NCBI RefSeq assembly: GCF_009208055.1
Contig: NZ_WFKI01000042.1
Coordinates: 1-21,094 of the forward strand
DNA: 21,094 nucleotides
Source of the DNA: Poseidonibacter ostreae
GTDB taxonomy: Bacteria > Campylobacterota > Campylobacteria > Campylobacterales > Arcobacteraceae
Direction of reading: 5' to 3'
In this document: positions 1-7,954 of the stretch, piece after piece
How positions within the stretch are numbered: the stretch's first letter is position 1
Layout of the letters: each line of letters starts with the position of its first letter
The notes under the pieces: generated by a model
The model's input: the letters and a program-made list of their open reading frames with translations, nothing else
What the model was told of the DNA's origin: nothing
Database searches by the model: none
Translations under genes and position numbers: made by a program

Positions 1-210
1 GTTGTTAAACAGAAATATTAAGGGAACAACTCTAGGCATTTTGGTCCGTGTAATACTTTTTTATAAATGAGGATACTGTGAAATTATTATACACGTACAC
101 TTGAGGGAATTTTAAAAATGGTACTCTCAGCACGATTCAAAAATGCGACCTACTTATTAGAAGGCTTTTGTATGATTCTGCATGTCCTATTGGAAATCAA
201 TAAGAGGAAG
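1..210 (+). other. Possible degenerate coding tail at the left edge
   Basis: No intact gene is supported here. On the plus strand one frame reads openly from about position 88 to a TAA at about 223, giving a roughly 45-residue tail that includes the stretch ARFKNATYLLEGF. The frame just upstream, reading in from the window edge, is a different one (RNIKGTTLGILVRVI). This looks like the C-terminal end of a gene broken by a frameshift, possibly a transposase, but I do not recognise the family with confidence. It overlaps the stop of the minus-strand kinase by about 10 nt. It could equally be chance open frame in AT-rich DNA. Confidence 0.2.
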
Positions 211-3200
211 TTATTTAATAGGTAAAGTTATAATAAATTCAGCCCCAACATAACTTTTACCATTATACTTATATTCTGTATTCTGAGCTTTTATAGTTCC
301 ATTCATCCCTTTAACTATTAATTTATAGGTTATATGAAGTCCAAGTCCTGTACCTTTTGATTGATGTTTAGTTGTAAAATATGGTTCAAATACTTTATAT
401 AATATCTTTTTATCAATACCACCACCATTATCTTTAATTTTTATAATTACATTATCTTTATCAATTAAGGTTGTAAAAAAAATTAACTTATTATCATTTT
501 CCTCTAAAGCATATTTTGCATTATTAAATATATTGATAAAACATTGTATTAACTCATTTGAATAACCATTTATTTTTATATCTTCTTGGACATCTTTAAT
601 TATCTTAATATGATGAGTTTTTATTGTACCTTCAACTAAGTGTAAAAAACTATTAATATCATCTGCTAAATTGAATACTTTTTTACTTCTATCACCTTTT
701 ATAAAGTTTCTAAAATCATCTATTGTTCTTGATAGATACTGAGCATTATTATTTATAGCATCACATGTATCATTGAATATATCATCAGATAATAGTCCAT
801 ATTCTTTTTGAGTCTTCATACCTGTTGCACCTGTCGATATTATTGACAATGGTTGTCTCCATTGATGTGCAATATTTCCTATCATTTCACCCATAGAGGC
901 TAGTTTTGTTTGCTCATACAGAAGTTCATCTTTTTCTTTCTGTTCACTCTCAATTCTTTTTAAATTAGTAATATCTTGAGCTGTAGCATAAATTAAATTA
1001 TTTGAATCATCTGTTGTTGCTGACCATAATAAATTAACAACATGACCATCTTTATGTATATATCTATTTTCAAAGAAATATACATTTTTCCCAAGAGACA
1101 GTTTAGACATTTCTTCTACTGTAGATTCGATATCATCAGGATGAACAAAATCTAAAAATTTTTTGCCTATAAGTTCATCATTCTCATATCCTAGAATAAT
1201 TTTTGAGGCATTATTAAGTTCTTTAATAATTCCTTTTGTTGTACTGATAATCTGTATATTGATTGCTAAGTGAAAGAAACGATTGAATTGTTCTTTTACC
1301 TGCAAAAGTTTATTTTTTGATTCCAATTCTTTTCTTCTAATTTCTTCTAATTCAACTAAAGCCTTATTTGTTTTTTCTTTTTCAAGTTTAAGCTTTCTAT
1401 TCCACCAAAGAATCCAAATGATAATCAATAATAAAACTAATACAATTTTCCATAATAGAGAATAATCTACTTTTTCAATTGTCTGAAGAGAAAACCACTT
1501 TTGTTGAATTGCACTGTGTTCAACTGGACTTATTTGCTTAAACCCTTTTGAAAGTATACTCGCAAGTTCTGGCCACTCTTTAGGAGCTACAAAATGATAA
1601 TTAATATTTCCATAACCTGAAGGTGCTGCAACTTTTAAATTATCTAATCCCCCAAACACACTTAAATAGTTTGATATGGCAAGGTTACCAATATAAGCAT
1701 CTGCTTTTCCTTCATTAATATACTTTAATGCATCAACAGTATTAGCTACATTAACAATTTTTATACTAGGATAATCTCTTTTTATCCATTTGTTTGTATC
1801 AAAAGCTTTTTCTAAAACTACAGTTTTATTAAATAAGTCTTTCATCGAACCAATATAAGATGAATTTTTATGTTTTATTATCATCATTGGATAGGAGAGG
1901 TAGGCATCTCCCATCGAAAATCTTTTTTCATTCTCTTCATTTTTAATAGTAAATAAAACTGTATCAAAGATTTCTCTGTTTTCCAACATTTTGTAAGAAT
2001 CTATAATAGACATTTTTTCATAAACAAATTCTGCTTCTAGCCCCATATTCTCAGCACTTTTTTTAACATAGTCAACTGCAATACCCGAGGCTTTATTGTT
2101 CTCATAGAATACAAATGGTGGTCTATTTGTTCTTATTCCAAATCTTATTTTCTTATGCTTTTTAATAAATTCTATTTCTTTAGTTGAAAGGAACTCTTCT
2201 TTTTTAGAATTATATGGATTTCTAACCCAATTTTTTAATAACCCACCCATTTCTTCTCTTGAAATATCACTAAGGCCTTTATTTAATATAGATTTTAAAA
2301 TTGGTTTTTTAATATTTGATAAAAAATGTACAGAAATTGCTTCAAAATCATTTTGCGAAATATCTTTTAACCCAATAATTGAATTATCACGAATATAATT
2401 TTCAACTACAAGATGATAATCAACTAATGCATCTACTTCTTTATTTAAGAGCTTTGTTATTGATTCTTGTAATCCTTTAGTTTCGCGAATATTAATTTCA
2501 GGGAATTTATTTTTTATTTTTTTTATTGTCACATAATCTTTAGTTACAGCTACTTTCTTACCCTTTAGGTCCCTAAAGTTTTTTATATCATTATTTTTAT
2601 CAGAAACATATATATATTCTCTAACTTTATAATATTCATTACTAAAATGACCAATTTTTTCTCTATCTTTGGAATAGAAAGCTGCAGGTAGTAAATCAAT
2701 TTTTTCTTTTTTAAAATCTTCTAGAAGTATTGGCCAAGGAGAATTAGTATAATTCACTTTTAACCCAGTGTTTTTAATCACTTTTTTTAAAACATCAAAA
2801 TATAAACCACTATTAATATCTTTACTTTTATCAAAATAGATGTATGGTTTTGCTTCTTCTATTCCAATGTTAACTTTATTTTTAACAATCCAATCTCTTT
2901 CTTTATCGGTCAACTTATTATAAGATTTTGGTGTATCTAGAGTAAAAATCCAATTTTCTTTTAATTCACTCATAACAGAAAAAGATATTGAGTTAAGTGT
3001 TTTATTTATAATTGAAGATAAAAGTGGATTTTCTTTACGAACTCCGAATCTTAAATCTTCTTTTTTCGTATCTGGATGAATAAAGGTACCAGCCAACTTT
3101 ATGTTTGAGAGCATCAGTTCTTCAACTTTATGCATATTTAAAGCATTACTAATTACGACATCTATTTCACCATTGTCTAGGGCTCTAAATCTTTCATTTG

Positions 3201-3702
3201 CTTTATCAAACTCAACAAAATCTAAATTTTCTTTTTTAAAGATTTCTGTTATATACGTATTTTGAATAACCCCTATTTTTTTATCTTTCAAATCATTTAA
3301 AGACCTATACGTACCAAACTCTTTTCTTGTAAAAACCCCGATTGGTACTTCATAATAAGCATCAGAAAAACTAGTAAATGATTCTCTACTTTTTCTATAT
3401 GATATTTCTGTTATTATATCAACTTTTCCATCCTGAAATAATTTGTAAACTTTAGGCCAAGGACCTCCAATTTTTTCGAATTTTAAGCCACTTTTCTTTG
3501 ATATGATTTTTATTAAATCTTGTGTAAAACCTATCTTCTTACCATTTTGAATAAAACTAAATGGAGTATAAGTATCCATTGAAGCAATTTTAATTTTAGG
3601 AGAATTTTTAATAAATGATTTCTCTTCTTCTGTGAAGTCAATATTAGAAGAGAATAAAGAGGTGCTAATAAGCATAAATAATAGTAGAAATATTTTTTTC
3701 AT
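211..3702 (-). CDS. Sensor histidine kinase with three tandem periplasmic solute-binding domains and a PAS domain
   Basis: This 1163-residue membrane kinase begins with a cleavable-looking signal peptide (MKKIFLLLFMLISTSLFS). Three bacterial solute-binding type 3 (Venus-flytrap) domains follow, at about residues 35-255, 275-495 and 517-737. Each starts with a similar strand (KIKIAS, KVNIGI, KIRFGI) and ends in a KxWxxx helix. One transmembrane segment lies at about 748-769, then a short coiled linker, a PAS domain at about 800-915, and the kinase core. The H-box is NIAHQWRQPLS with the phospho-accepting His at 946. The ATPase domain has an N-box (NNAKYAL, about 1057), DNGGG (about 1095) and GTGLGLH (about 1120). 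There is no receiver or Hpt domain, unlike BvgS or EvgS, which share the periplasmic design. No response regulator is adjacent, so it is an orphan in this window. The start is set by the signal peptide, although no good Shine-Dalgarno sequence precedes it. Ligand unknown; amino acids or related small polar molecules are usual for this domain. Confidence 0.9.
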   Translation of the reverse strand: MKKIFLLLFMLISTSLFSSNIDFTEEEKSFIKNSPKIKIASMDTYTPFSFIQNGKKIGFTQDLIKIISKKSGLKFEKIGGPWPKVYKLFQDGKVDIITEISYRKSRESFTSFSDAYYEVPIGVFTRKEFGTYRSLNDLKDKKIGVIQNTYITEIFKKENLDFVEFDKANERFRALDNGEIDVVISNALNMHKVEELMLSNIKLAGTFIHPDTKKEDLRFGVRKENPLLSSIINKTLNSISFSVMSELKENWIFTLDTPKSYNKLTDKERDWIVKNKVNIGIEEAKPYIYFDKSKDINSGLYFDVLKKVIKNTGLKVNYTNSPWPILLEDFKKEKIDLLPAAFYSKDREKIGHFSNEYYKVREYIYVSDKNNDIKNFRDLKGKKVAVTKDYVTIKKIKNKFPEINIRETKGLQESITKLLNKEVDALVDYHLVVENYIRDNSIIGLKDISQNDFEAISVHFLSNIKKPILKSILNKGLSDISREEMGGLLKNWVRNPYNSKKEEFLSTKEIEFIKKHKKIRFGIRTNRPPFVFYENNKASGIAVDYVKKSAENMGLEAEFVYEKMSIIDSYKMLENREIFDTVLFTIKNEENEKRFSMGDAYLSYPMMIIKHKNSSYIGSMKDLFNKTVVLEKAFDTNKWIKRDYPSIKIVNVANTVDALKYINEGKADAYIGNLAISNYLSVFGGLDNLKVAAPSGYGNINYHFVAPKEWPELASILSKGFKQISPVEHSAIQQKWFSLQTIEKVDYSLLWKIVLVLLLIIIWILWWNRKLKLEKEKTNKALVELEEIRRKELESKNKLLQVKEQFNRFFHLAINIQIISTTKGIIKELNNASKIILGYENDELIGKKFLDFVHPDDIESTVEEMSKLSLGKNVYFFENRYIHKDGHVVNLLWSATTDDSNNLIYATAQDITNLKRIESEQKEKDELLYEQTKLASMGEMIGNIAHQWRQPLSIISTGATGMKTQKEYGLLSDDIFNDTCDAINNNAQYLSRTIDDFRNFIKGDRSKKVFNLADDINSFLHLVEGTIKTHHIKIIKDVQEDIKINGYSNELIQCFINIFNNAKYALEENDNKLIFFTTLIDKDNVIIKIKDNGGGIDKKILYKVFEPYFTTKHQSKGTGLGLHITYKLIVKGMNGTIKAQNTEYKYNGKSYVGAEFIITLPIK

Positions 3703-4100
3703 AGTGTATTTTACTATTAAATGACTTCATATTACGAATGCATTCGCTACTTTACTACATCTCGGAATGTAGTATCATTTTCTATGAAAAAGATACATAT
3801 ATACCTCGGCAAAACTGGCGAGATACCATTAAGCATAAAGAGTATCAATTCTCTCATCCTTCTTACTATAATTAACCAATCCATTTTTCAAGTAAAACGT
3901 CATAGTAGTAAAGTTCCAGAACCTGTAATTAATGGCTTTAGTTCTTTCACAGTCTCTGTAGTTTTGGAACTTTCTCTTTACTGATATAGAACAGTATTAT
4001 TGATTGTTTCTACAAAATCAAATGACACTTTCAATATCACCATTATTACCCTTCCAGCTTATTATAAATTATTTGGCCTATGTGTAGTTTTTTCTATTTA
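3703..4100. other. Intergenic stretch with no supported gene
   Basis: This stretch lies between the kinase start and the palindromes that follow fic. An 87-codon plus-strand open frame at 3721-3984 has no ribosome binding site and no recognisable domain, so I do not call it. On the minus strand short open pieces in different frames (for example ending GTLLL near 3900 and a 45-residue piece ending FRDVVK near 3750) look like broken coding sequence, perhaps a decayed gene, but I cannot name it. The kinase promoter should lie near 3703-3800. A perfect 12-bp palindrome CGAATGCATTCG sits at 3735-3746. Confidence 0.4.
3753..3774. repeat. Short inverted repeat upstream of the sensor kinase
   Basis: TACTACAT and ATGTAGTA are perfect 8-bp arms around a 6-nt centre (CTCGGA). 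The repeat lies 51-72 nt before the kinase start codon. It could be an operator or a leader hairpin for the kinase, or a leftover of the decayed sequence around it. There is no T-run, so a terminator is unlikely. Confidence 0.35.
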
Positions 4101-4128
4101 TTTAACATTAGTTATAATCTATGTTAAA
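4101..4128. repeat. 28-bp palindromic element, copy A
   Basis: The element reads TTTAACAT, a 12-nt centre, then ATGTTAAA, so the 8-bp arms are perfect reverse complements. A second copy with the same arms and the same 12-nt centre length lies 41 bp further on. The identical architecture suggests a protein-binding site more than a transcription terminator, as there is no GC-rich stem or T-tract. It lies beyond the 3' end of fic. Confidence 0.55.
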
Positions 4129-4141
4129 CTTTTTAACTTTT

Positions 4142-4169
4142 TTTAACATAGATTACAAAGTATGTTAAA
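4142..4169. repeat. 28-bp palindromic element, copy B
   Basis: This has the same TTTAACAT-N12-ATGTTAAA design as copy A, separated from it by 13 bp and abutting the fic stop codon. The inner halves of the two copies also pair with each other: TAATCTATGTTAAA at 4115-4128 is the perfect 14-bp reverse complement of 4142-4155. A single larger hairpin with a 13-nt loop is therefore possible in RNA downstream of fic. Which reading is functional cannot be told from sequence. Confidence 0.55.
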
Positions 4170-5237
4170 TTAAATACCTTTTTGTAACATTATAAAAAGC
4201 TCTTTATTAATATAAAACTTGCTATTTTTAATTTTTCTCTCTTCTAATAAGCCTATAGAGTCCAGTTCTTTTAAGTGCTTAGAAGCTGTTTGTCTTGTAA
4301 TTCCTAAATTATCAACCAACATATCAATTTTTGTATAAGGATGGATAAATAATACTTCCAAGAGGTCTTTAGAGTATATTTTAGGAAGTTCCTTTTTTAA
4401 CCTTATTTTTGTACTATCCATAAGTTGCTTTATTGCATTTATAAGCTTTATTTGTCTTATTGCCGTTTGTTCAACACCATCAAGCAGATAAATTATCCAT
4501 TCTTCCCAAGAATCTTTTTCTCTTACCTCTTGCAATAGTCTGTAATAATCAGCTTTATGTTTTATGATATAGCTACTTAAATATAAAATAGGTAAATCTA
4601 ACAATTCATTTAATACAAGATATAAAATATTTATAATCCTTCCTGTTCTACCATTACCATCATAAAATGGGTGGATTGATTCAAATTGATAGTGAATGAT
4701 TGCCATTTTTATAAGGGGATCTACATCATCTGCTGTATTTATATAGTGCTCAAGATTGTTAAGAAGTTTTCTAATTGTTGCTTCATCTTGTGGTGGGGTA
4801 TGAATAACTTCTCCTGTTGCTTGATTCTTTAAAACTGTCCCTATCTGTTGTCTAACCCCTGCAACATTTCCCTCTAATTCTTGTTGAATATCAATAATAT
4901 GTCTGGTTAAAAGTAAAGAGTTTTCTCTAACGAGATCAAACCCTTTTAATAAAGCTCTACTGTAACTTTGAACCTCTTTTGTTGCATGAGATATGTTTGA
5001 TATATCTAAGTTAGATTGATATAATTCGTCATGTGTAGTTATGATATTTTCTATCTCTGAACTATCTTTTGCTTCTTGAAGGATTAAAGAGTTTATTAAT
5101 ATTGTTTGATTAGGAATAATTTTTGCTATACCATTAAGATTAGCAAGTGCTTTATTAGCAGTGATTGATTTTTTAAGAATAGCTTTTGTCTCTATATCTA
5201 TTTCTAATGGTAAATTATTTGGTATAAATTCGCTCAT
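4170..5237 (-). CDS. Fic-family protein (class II, probable AMP transferase) with C-terminal winged helix
   Basis: This 355-residue protein carries the Fic active-site motif HPFYDGNGRTGR at about residues 189-200. In this family the His is catalytic and the GNGR loop holds the nucleotide phosphates, with AMP usually transferred to a target hydroxyl. An inhibitory-helix motif of the form S-x3-E-N (SSEIEN, about 59-64) lies before the Fic core, marking a self-inhibited class II Fic like SoFic, so no separate antitoxin is needed. The C-terminus is a winged-helix domain with a clear helix-turn-helix (LGITRQTASKHLKELDSIG). A longer frame reaches 5294 through a TTG codon, but that TTG has no usable ribosome binding site and overlaps a TATAAT box. 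The ATG at 5235-5237, preceded by GAGAAAG and giving MSEFIPNNLPLE, is the better start. Target unknown. It sits beside a broken recombinase in an accessory patch. Confidence 0.88.
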   Translation of the reverse strand: MSEFIPNNLPLEIDIETKAILKKSITANKALANLNGIAKIIPNQTILINSLILQEAKDSSEIENIITTHDELYQSNLDISNISHATKEVQSYSRALLKGFDLVRENSLLLTRHIIDIQQELEGNVAGVRQQIGTVLKNQATGEVIHTPPQDEATIRKLLNNLEHYINTADDVDPLIKMAIIHYQFESIHPFYDGNGRTGRIINILYLVLNELLDLPILYLSSYIIKHKADYYRLLQEVREKDSWEEWIIYLLDGVEQTAIRQIKLINAIKQLMDSTKIRLKKELPKIYSKDLLEVLFIHPYTKIDMLVDNLGITRQTASKHLKELDSIGLLEERKIKNSKFYINKELFIMLQKGI

Positions 5238-5258
5238 ATCAATCTTTCTCACTTTTTT

Positions 5259-5291
5259 TGTATTTAAAATACATACGTAAAAATTATTATA
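5259..5291 (-). promoter_or_regulatory. Putative fic promoter (-10) and leader palindrome
   Basis: On the minus strand a perfect TATAAT lies at 5286-5291. Just downstream, in the presumed leader, is the palindrome TGTATTT-A-AAATACA (5259-5273, 7-bp arms around one base), about 20 nt before the ATG. A palindrome between the -10 box and the start codon fits an operator. Autoregulation by the Fic winged helix is a possible but untested reading. Confidence 0.4.
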
Positions 5292-5533
5292 CAATCCTAA
5301 GACTTTAGTATGCTTTTCCCAAACTCTTACACTTTAATTTTCTTTAACTCTTCTCAAGCTAGCATAAAAATTTGTTAACAGAAAATGGGATACAAAAATT
5401 AATAAATAATCTATCAAAAAGAAACCTCTACAAAAACATGTTTAGAATCTTATTCTTTTTAGGAAAATAGAGATTACTTTACAATCATTAAAATATATGA
5501 GATAAATAGTAAGTTCAATACAAAGGATTTATT
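5292..5533. other. Intergenic region between fic and the recombinase remnant
   Basis: This AT-rich stretch separates two divergent units. I see no open frame with a ribosome binding site, no tRNA-like fold and no strong repeat. It probably holds the upstream part of the fic promoter and the former promoter of the recombinase. Confidence 0.4.
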
Positions 5534-5860
5534 ATGAATGTAGGTTATGCAAGAGTTTCAACTTCAAGTCAAAATCTTGAGAATCAAATTGTCAACTAAA
5601 GAGTGTAGGCTGTAAAAAGATTTTCTTTGAAAAAAGGTCAGGAAAGAATGAATCTGATCGTGAACAGTTTAAGATTATGATGGATTTTGTAAGAGAAGGT
5701 GATGTACTTTATATTACAAAACTTGATAGATTAGCAAGGTCTGTAATAGATCTTCATAATATTGCAATGTTTTTAGAAAATAGTGAAATGTGCTTAAAAA
5801 AAAGAAGTTATAAAAGAAGTTGATTTTAATGATGGTGTTATTATAAATTCTACTAAATAA
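5534..5860 (+). pseudogene. Frameshifted and truncated serine recombinase (resolvase/invertase family)
   Basis: The start MNVGYARVSTSSQNLENQI is the classic N-terminus of small serine recombinases, with the nucleophile Ser9 in YARVST, and an AAGGAT ribosome binding site precedes it. The frame then breaks near 5594-5600 (a stop follows at once). A one-base shift restores QLKSVGCKKIFFEKRSG and continues through the conserved DRLARS motif. A second break follows an eight-A run near 5800, and the third frame ends VIKEVDFNDG...STK and stop at 5858-5860. The combined reading is only about 108 residues, against about 180-200 for an intact enzyme. The end of the catalytic domain and the helix-turn-helix are missing. 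It is dead unless the frameshifts are sequencing errors, and even then it is truncated. It marks a former mobile element next to fic. Confidence 0.85.
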
Positions 5861-5934
5861 TCAGTAAAATATAACAAAACATCTAACTTAACAATTTCTA
5901 TAAATCAATTTCAAAACTATTTAATCTAATATAG

Positions 5935-5959
5935 GAGAGGAATCATTAAAAATCCTCTC
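5935..5959 (-). terminator. Putative leuB terminator hairpin
   Basis: GAGAGGA (5935-5941) and TCCTCTC (5953-5959) form a perfect 7-bp stem with an 11-nt loop, about 10 nt after the leuB stop. The T-tract on the minus strand is poor, so termination may be inefficient. Confidence 0.5.
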
Positions 5960-5969
5960 TCTTTATACA

Positions 5970-7037
5970 TTATTTAACTGAATATTCAGCAATAACACTA
6001 CCCATTTCAGTAGTAGATAAAACTTCTTTAGCATCAAAAGAACTTAAATCTTTTGTTCTATATCCATCTTTTAATACATTTTTAATTGCATTTGTAATCA
6101 TATCAGCAGCTTTTTCTTCACCTAGTGAATATCTTAGCATCATTGCTGCACTTTCTATTGTTGCAATTGGATTTGCTATTCCTTGTCCTGCAATATCAGG
6201 TGCACTACCATGAATTGGTTCATAAACTGCTGTTTTATCTCCAGAAGAAGCAGATGGTAATAATCCAATTGATCCTACTACCATTGAAGCTGTATCAGAT
6301 AAAATATCTCCAAAGATATTTCCAGTTACTATTACATCAAATTGTTTTGGGTTTCTTACTAATTGCATTGCTGCGTTATCAACATACATATGTGTTAATT
6401 CAACTTCTGGATAATCTTTTGATAATTCAATCATAGTATCTCTCCAAAGTTGAGAAACTTCAAGAACATTTGCTTTATCAACAGAGCATAATCTCTTATC
6501 TCTTTTCATTGCAAATTCAAAAGCTTGTTTACCAATTCTAATAATTTCATCTTTTGTATAAACCATAGTATTATATGCTTTATTACCATCATTTGCTCTT
6601 GGTTGTCCAAAGTAGATTCCACCAATAAGTTCACGCACAACCATAATATCACAACCTTGAATTACTTCAGGTTTTAATGTTGATGCATTTACTAATTCAT
6701 CATAAACAATAGCAGGTCTTAAGTTTGCATAAACACCCAACTCTTCTCTTAATTTTAAAAGTCCAGACTCTGGTCTTAATTCTCTTGGAAGATTATCCCA
6801 TTTTTCTCCACCAATAGCACCAAATAAACAAGCATCTGAAGCTAAAACTCCAGGAACTGTTTCAGGCGGTAAAGGAACACCTGTTTCATCAATAGCTATT
6901 CCTCCCATTAAATATTCTTTATAATCTAATGTAAAATCACAAGCTCCAGATACAGTATCTAATACTTTTATTGCTTCATCAACGATTTCTGGACCTATTC
7001 CATCACCTTTGATTATTGATATATTATAGTTTCTCAT
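5970..7037 (-). CDS. leuB: 3-isopropylmalate dehydrogenase
   Basis: This enzyme catalyses the NAD-dependent oxidation and decarboxylation of 3-isopropylmalate, the third step of leucine synthesis in the cytoplasm. The 355-residue length is normal for LeuB. Family marks are the N-terminal GDGIGPEIVDEA (about 11-22), the substrate-binding arginine region (PESGLLKLREELGVYANLRPA), the metal-binding region GDILSDTAS, and the C-terminal nucleotide site EPIHGSAPDIAGQGIANP. The start codon follows AAGGAAATAA, a good ribosome binding site. In many bacteria leuB is linked to leuC and leuD, but neither is in this window. The gene has its own downstream hairpin. The SDR gene upstream on the same strand ends about 43 nt before it, so weak co-transcription is possible. 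Confidence 0.96.
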   Translation of the reverse strand: MRNYNISIIKGDGIGPEIVDEAIKVLDTVSGACDFTLDYKEYLMGGIAIDETGVPLPPETVPGVLASDACLFGAIGGEKWDNLPRELRPESGLLKLREELGVYANLRPAIVYDELVNASTLKPEVIQGCDIMVVRELIGGIYFGQPRANDGNKAYNTMVYTKDEIIRIGKQAFEFAMKRDKRLCSVDKANVLEVSQLWRDTMIELSKDYPEVELTHMYVDNAAMQLVRNPKQFDVIVTGNIFGDILSDTASMVVGSIGLLPSASSGDKTAVYEPIHGSAPDIAGQGIANPIATIESAAMMLRYSLGEEKAADMITNAIKNVLKDGYRTKDLSSFDAKEVLSTTEMGSVIAEYSVK

Positions 7038-7080
7038 TTATTTCCTTTTTCATTTTATTTAATTTAAATATTCTTCATTA

Positions 7081-7875
7081 TTAAAATGCAGATTGAACTA
7101 CACCACCATCAACTCGTAAGATTGCACCATTTGTTGCACTGGATAAAGCACTTGCTGTATATACAATCATACTTGCACTTTCTTGTACATCTGCAAATCT
7201 TTTAATTAAGGAAGTAGGTCTTGCAGTTTCAAAGAATTCTTTTTCAATTTCTTGTGCAGTTTGTTTATTTTGTTTTGCAATTGCTTCAAAGAAAGTCATA
7301 ACACCTTCTGATTTAGAAGGTCCTACTATAATTGAGTTTGACGTTACATTTGTACCTTTTGTGAGCTCTGCAATTCCTCTTGAAATAGATATCTGTGCAG
7401 TTTTACTCATTCCATAATGAATCATTTCTTTAGGAATTTGAATCGCAGATTCACTTGAAATAAAAATAATTCTTCCCCAGTTTTGATTAATCATTGATGA
7501 TAAATAATGTTGAGATAATCTAACTCCACTCATTACATTTACATTAAACATATTAAACCACTCTTCTTCAGAAATTTTTTCAAATTCTTTAGGTTCAAAT
7601 ATACCAAGATTATTAATTAAAATATCAATATGTGGAACTTTATTAATAAGCTTATCACATCCTTTTTTATCTTTTAAATTAGCAACTATACCTTTGATAT
7701 CTAGTTTTGGAAATTGTTTCTTTAGAGAGTTAACTGCTTTATTTACTTTTGATTTACTTCTTCCATTAATTATTACATTAACACCTTCTTCACAAAGTTT
7801 TTTTGCAGTTGCAAATCCTATACCTTGTGTTGAACCTGTTACTAGTGCAATTTTATTTTGTATTTTTAAATCCAT
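7081..7875 (-). CDS. Short-chain dehydrogenase/reductase (SDR) family oxidoreductase
   Basis: This 264-residue classical SDR is expected to use NAD(P)(H). The cofactor motif is TGSTQGIG (13-20), the structural motif is NNLG (88-91, a variant of NNAG), and the catalytic residues are Ser141, Tyr154 and Lys158 (YGMSK). The C-terminal GAILRVDGGVVQSAF ending is usual for the family. The residue after the second cofactor strand lies in NGRSKSK, which slightly favours NADP(H). Substrate cannot be assigned. It lies between leuB and the two-component system, separated from the latter by a strong terminator, so nothing ties it to phenol degradation. The ribosome binding site is weak (AGGA well upstream of the ATG). 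Confidence 0.9.
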   Translation of the reverse strand: MDLKIQNKIALVTGSTQGIGFATAKKLCEEGVNVIINGRSKSKVNKAVNSLKKQFPKLDIKGIVANLKDKKGCDKLINKVPHIDILINNLGIFEPKEFEKISEEEWFNMFNVNVMSGVRLSQHYLSSMINQNWGRIIFISSESAIQIPKEMIHYGMSKTAQISISRGIAELTKGTNVTSNSIIVGPSKSEGVMTFFEAIAKQNKQTAQEIEKEFFETARPTSLIKRFADVQESASMIVYTASALSSATNGAILRVDGGVVQSAF

Positions 7876-7910
7876 GTTCTAAATCCTATATAATTATTTT
7901 ATTATATAGT

Positions 7911-7945
7911 ACAAAAAAGCAATCGCAGTTTCATCGCTTTTTTGT
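7911..7945 (-). terminator. Rho-independent terminator of the two-component operon
   Basis: The arms ACAAAAAAGC (7911-7920) and GCTTTTTTGT (7936-7945) are perfect complements around a 15-nt centre, about 10 nt after the regulator stop. Read on the minus strand, the stem ends in a run of Ts. It separates the two-component pair from the SDR gene. Confidence 0.75.
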
Positions 7946-7954
7946 TTTAAAACT

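Noticed and set aside
3721..3984. 87-codon plus-strand open frame
   Set aside because: It has no ribosome binding site, no recognisable domain and odd composition, and it lies in the promoter side of the kinase. Chance frame or shadow of decayed sequence.
4115..4155. Simple fic terminator
   Set aside because: The 14-bp arms could fold, but the stem is AT-rich and no T-run follows. The two-copy 28-bp palindrome reading explains more of the sequence.
5238..5294. Longer fic start at a TTG codon (19 extra residues)
   Set aside because: The TTG has no properly spaced ribosome binding site and overlaps a TATAAT box. The ATG at 5237 gives the usual N-terminus of the family.
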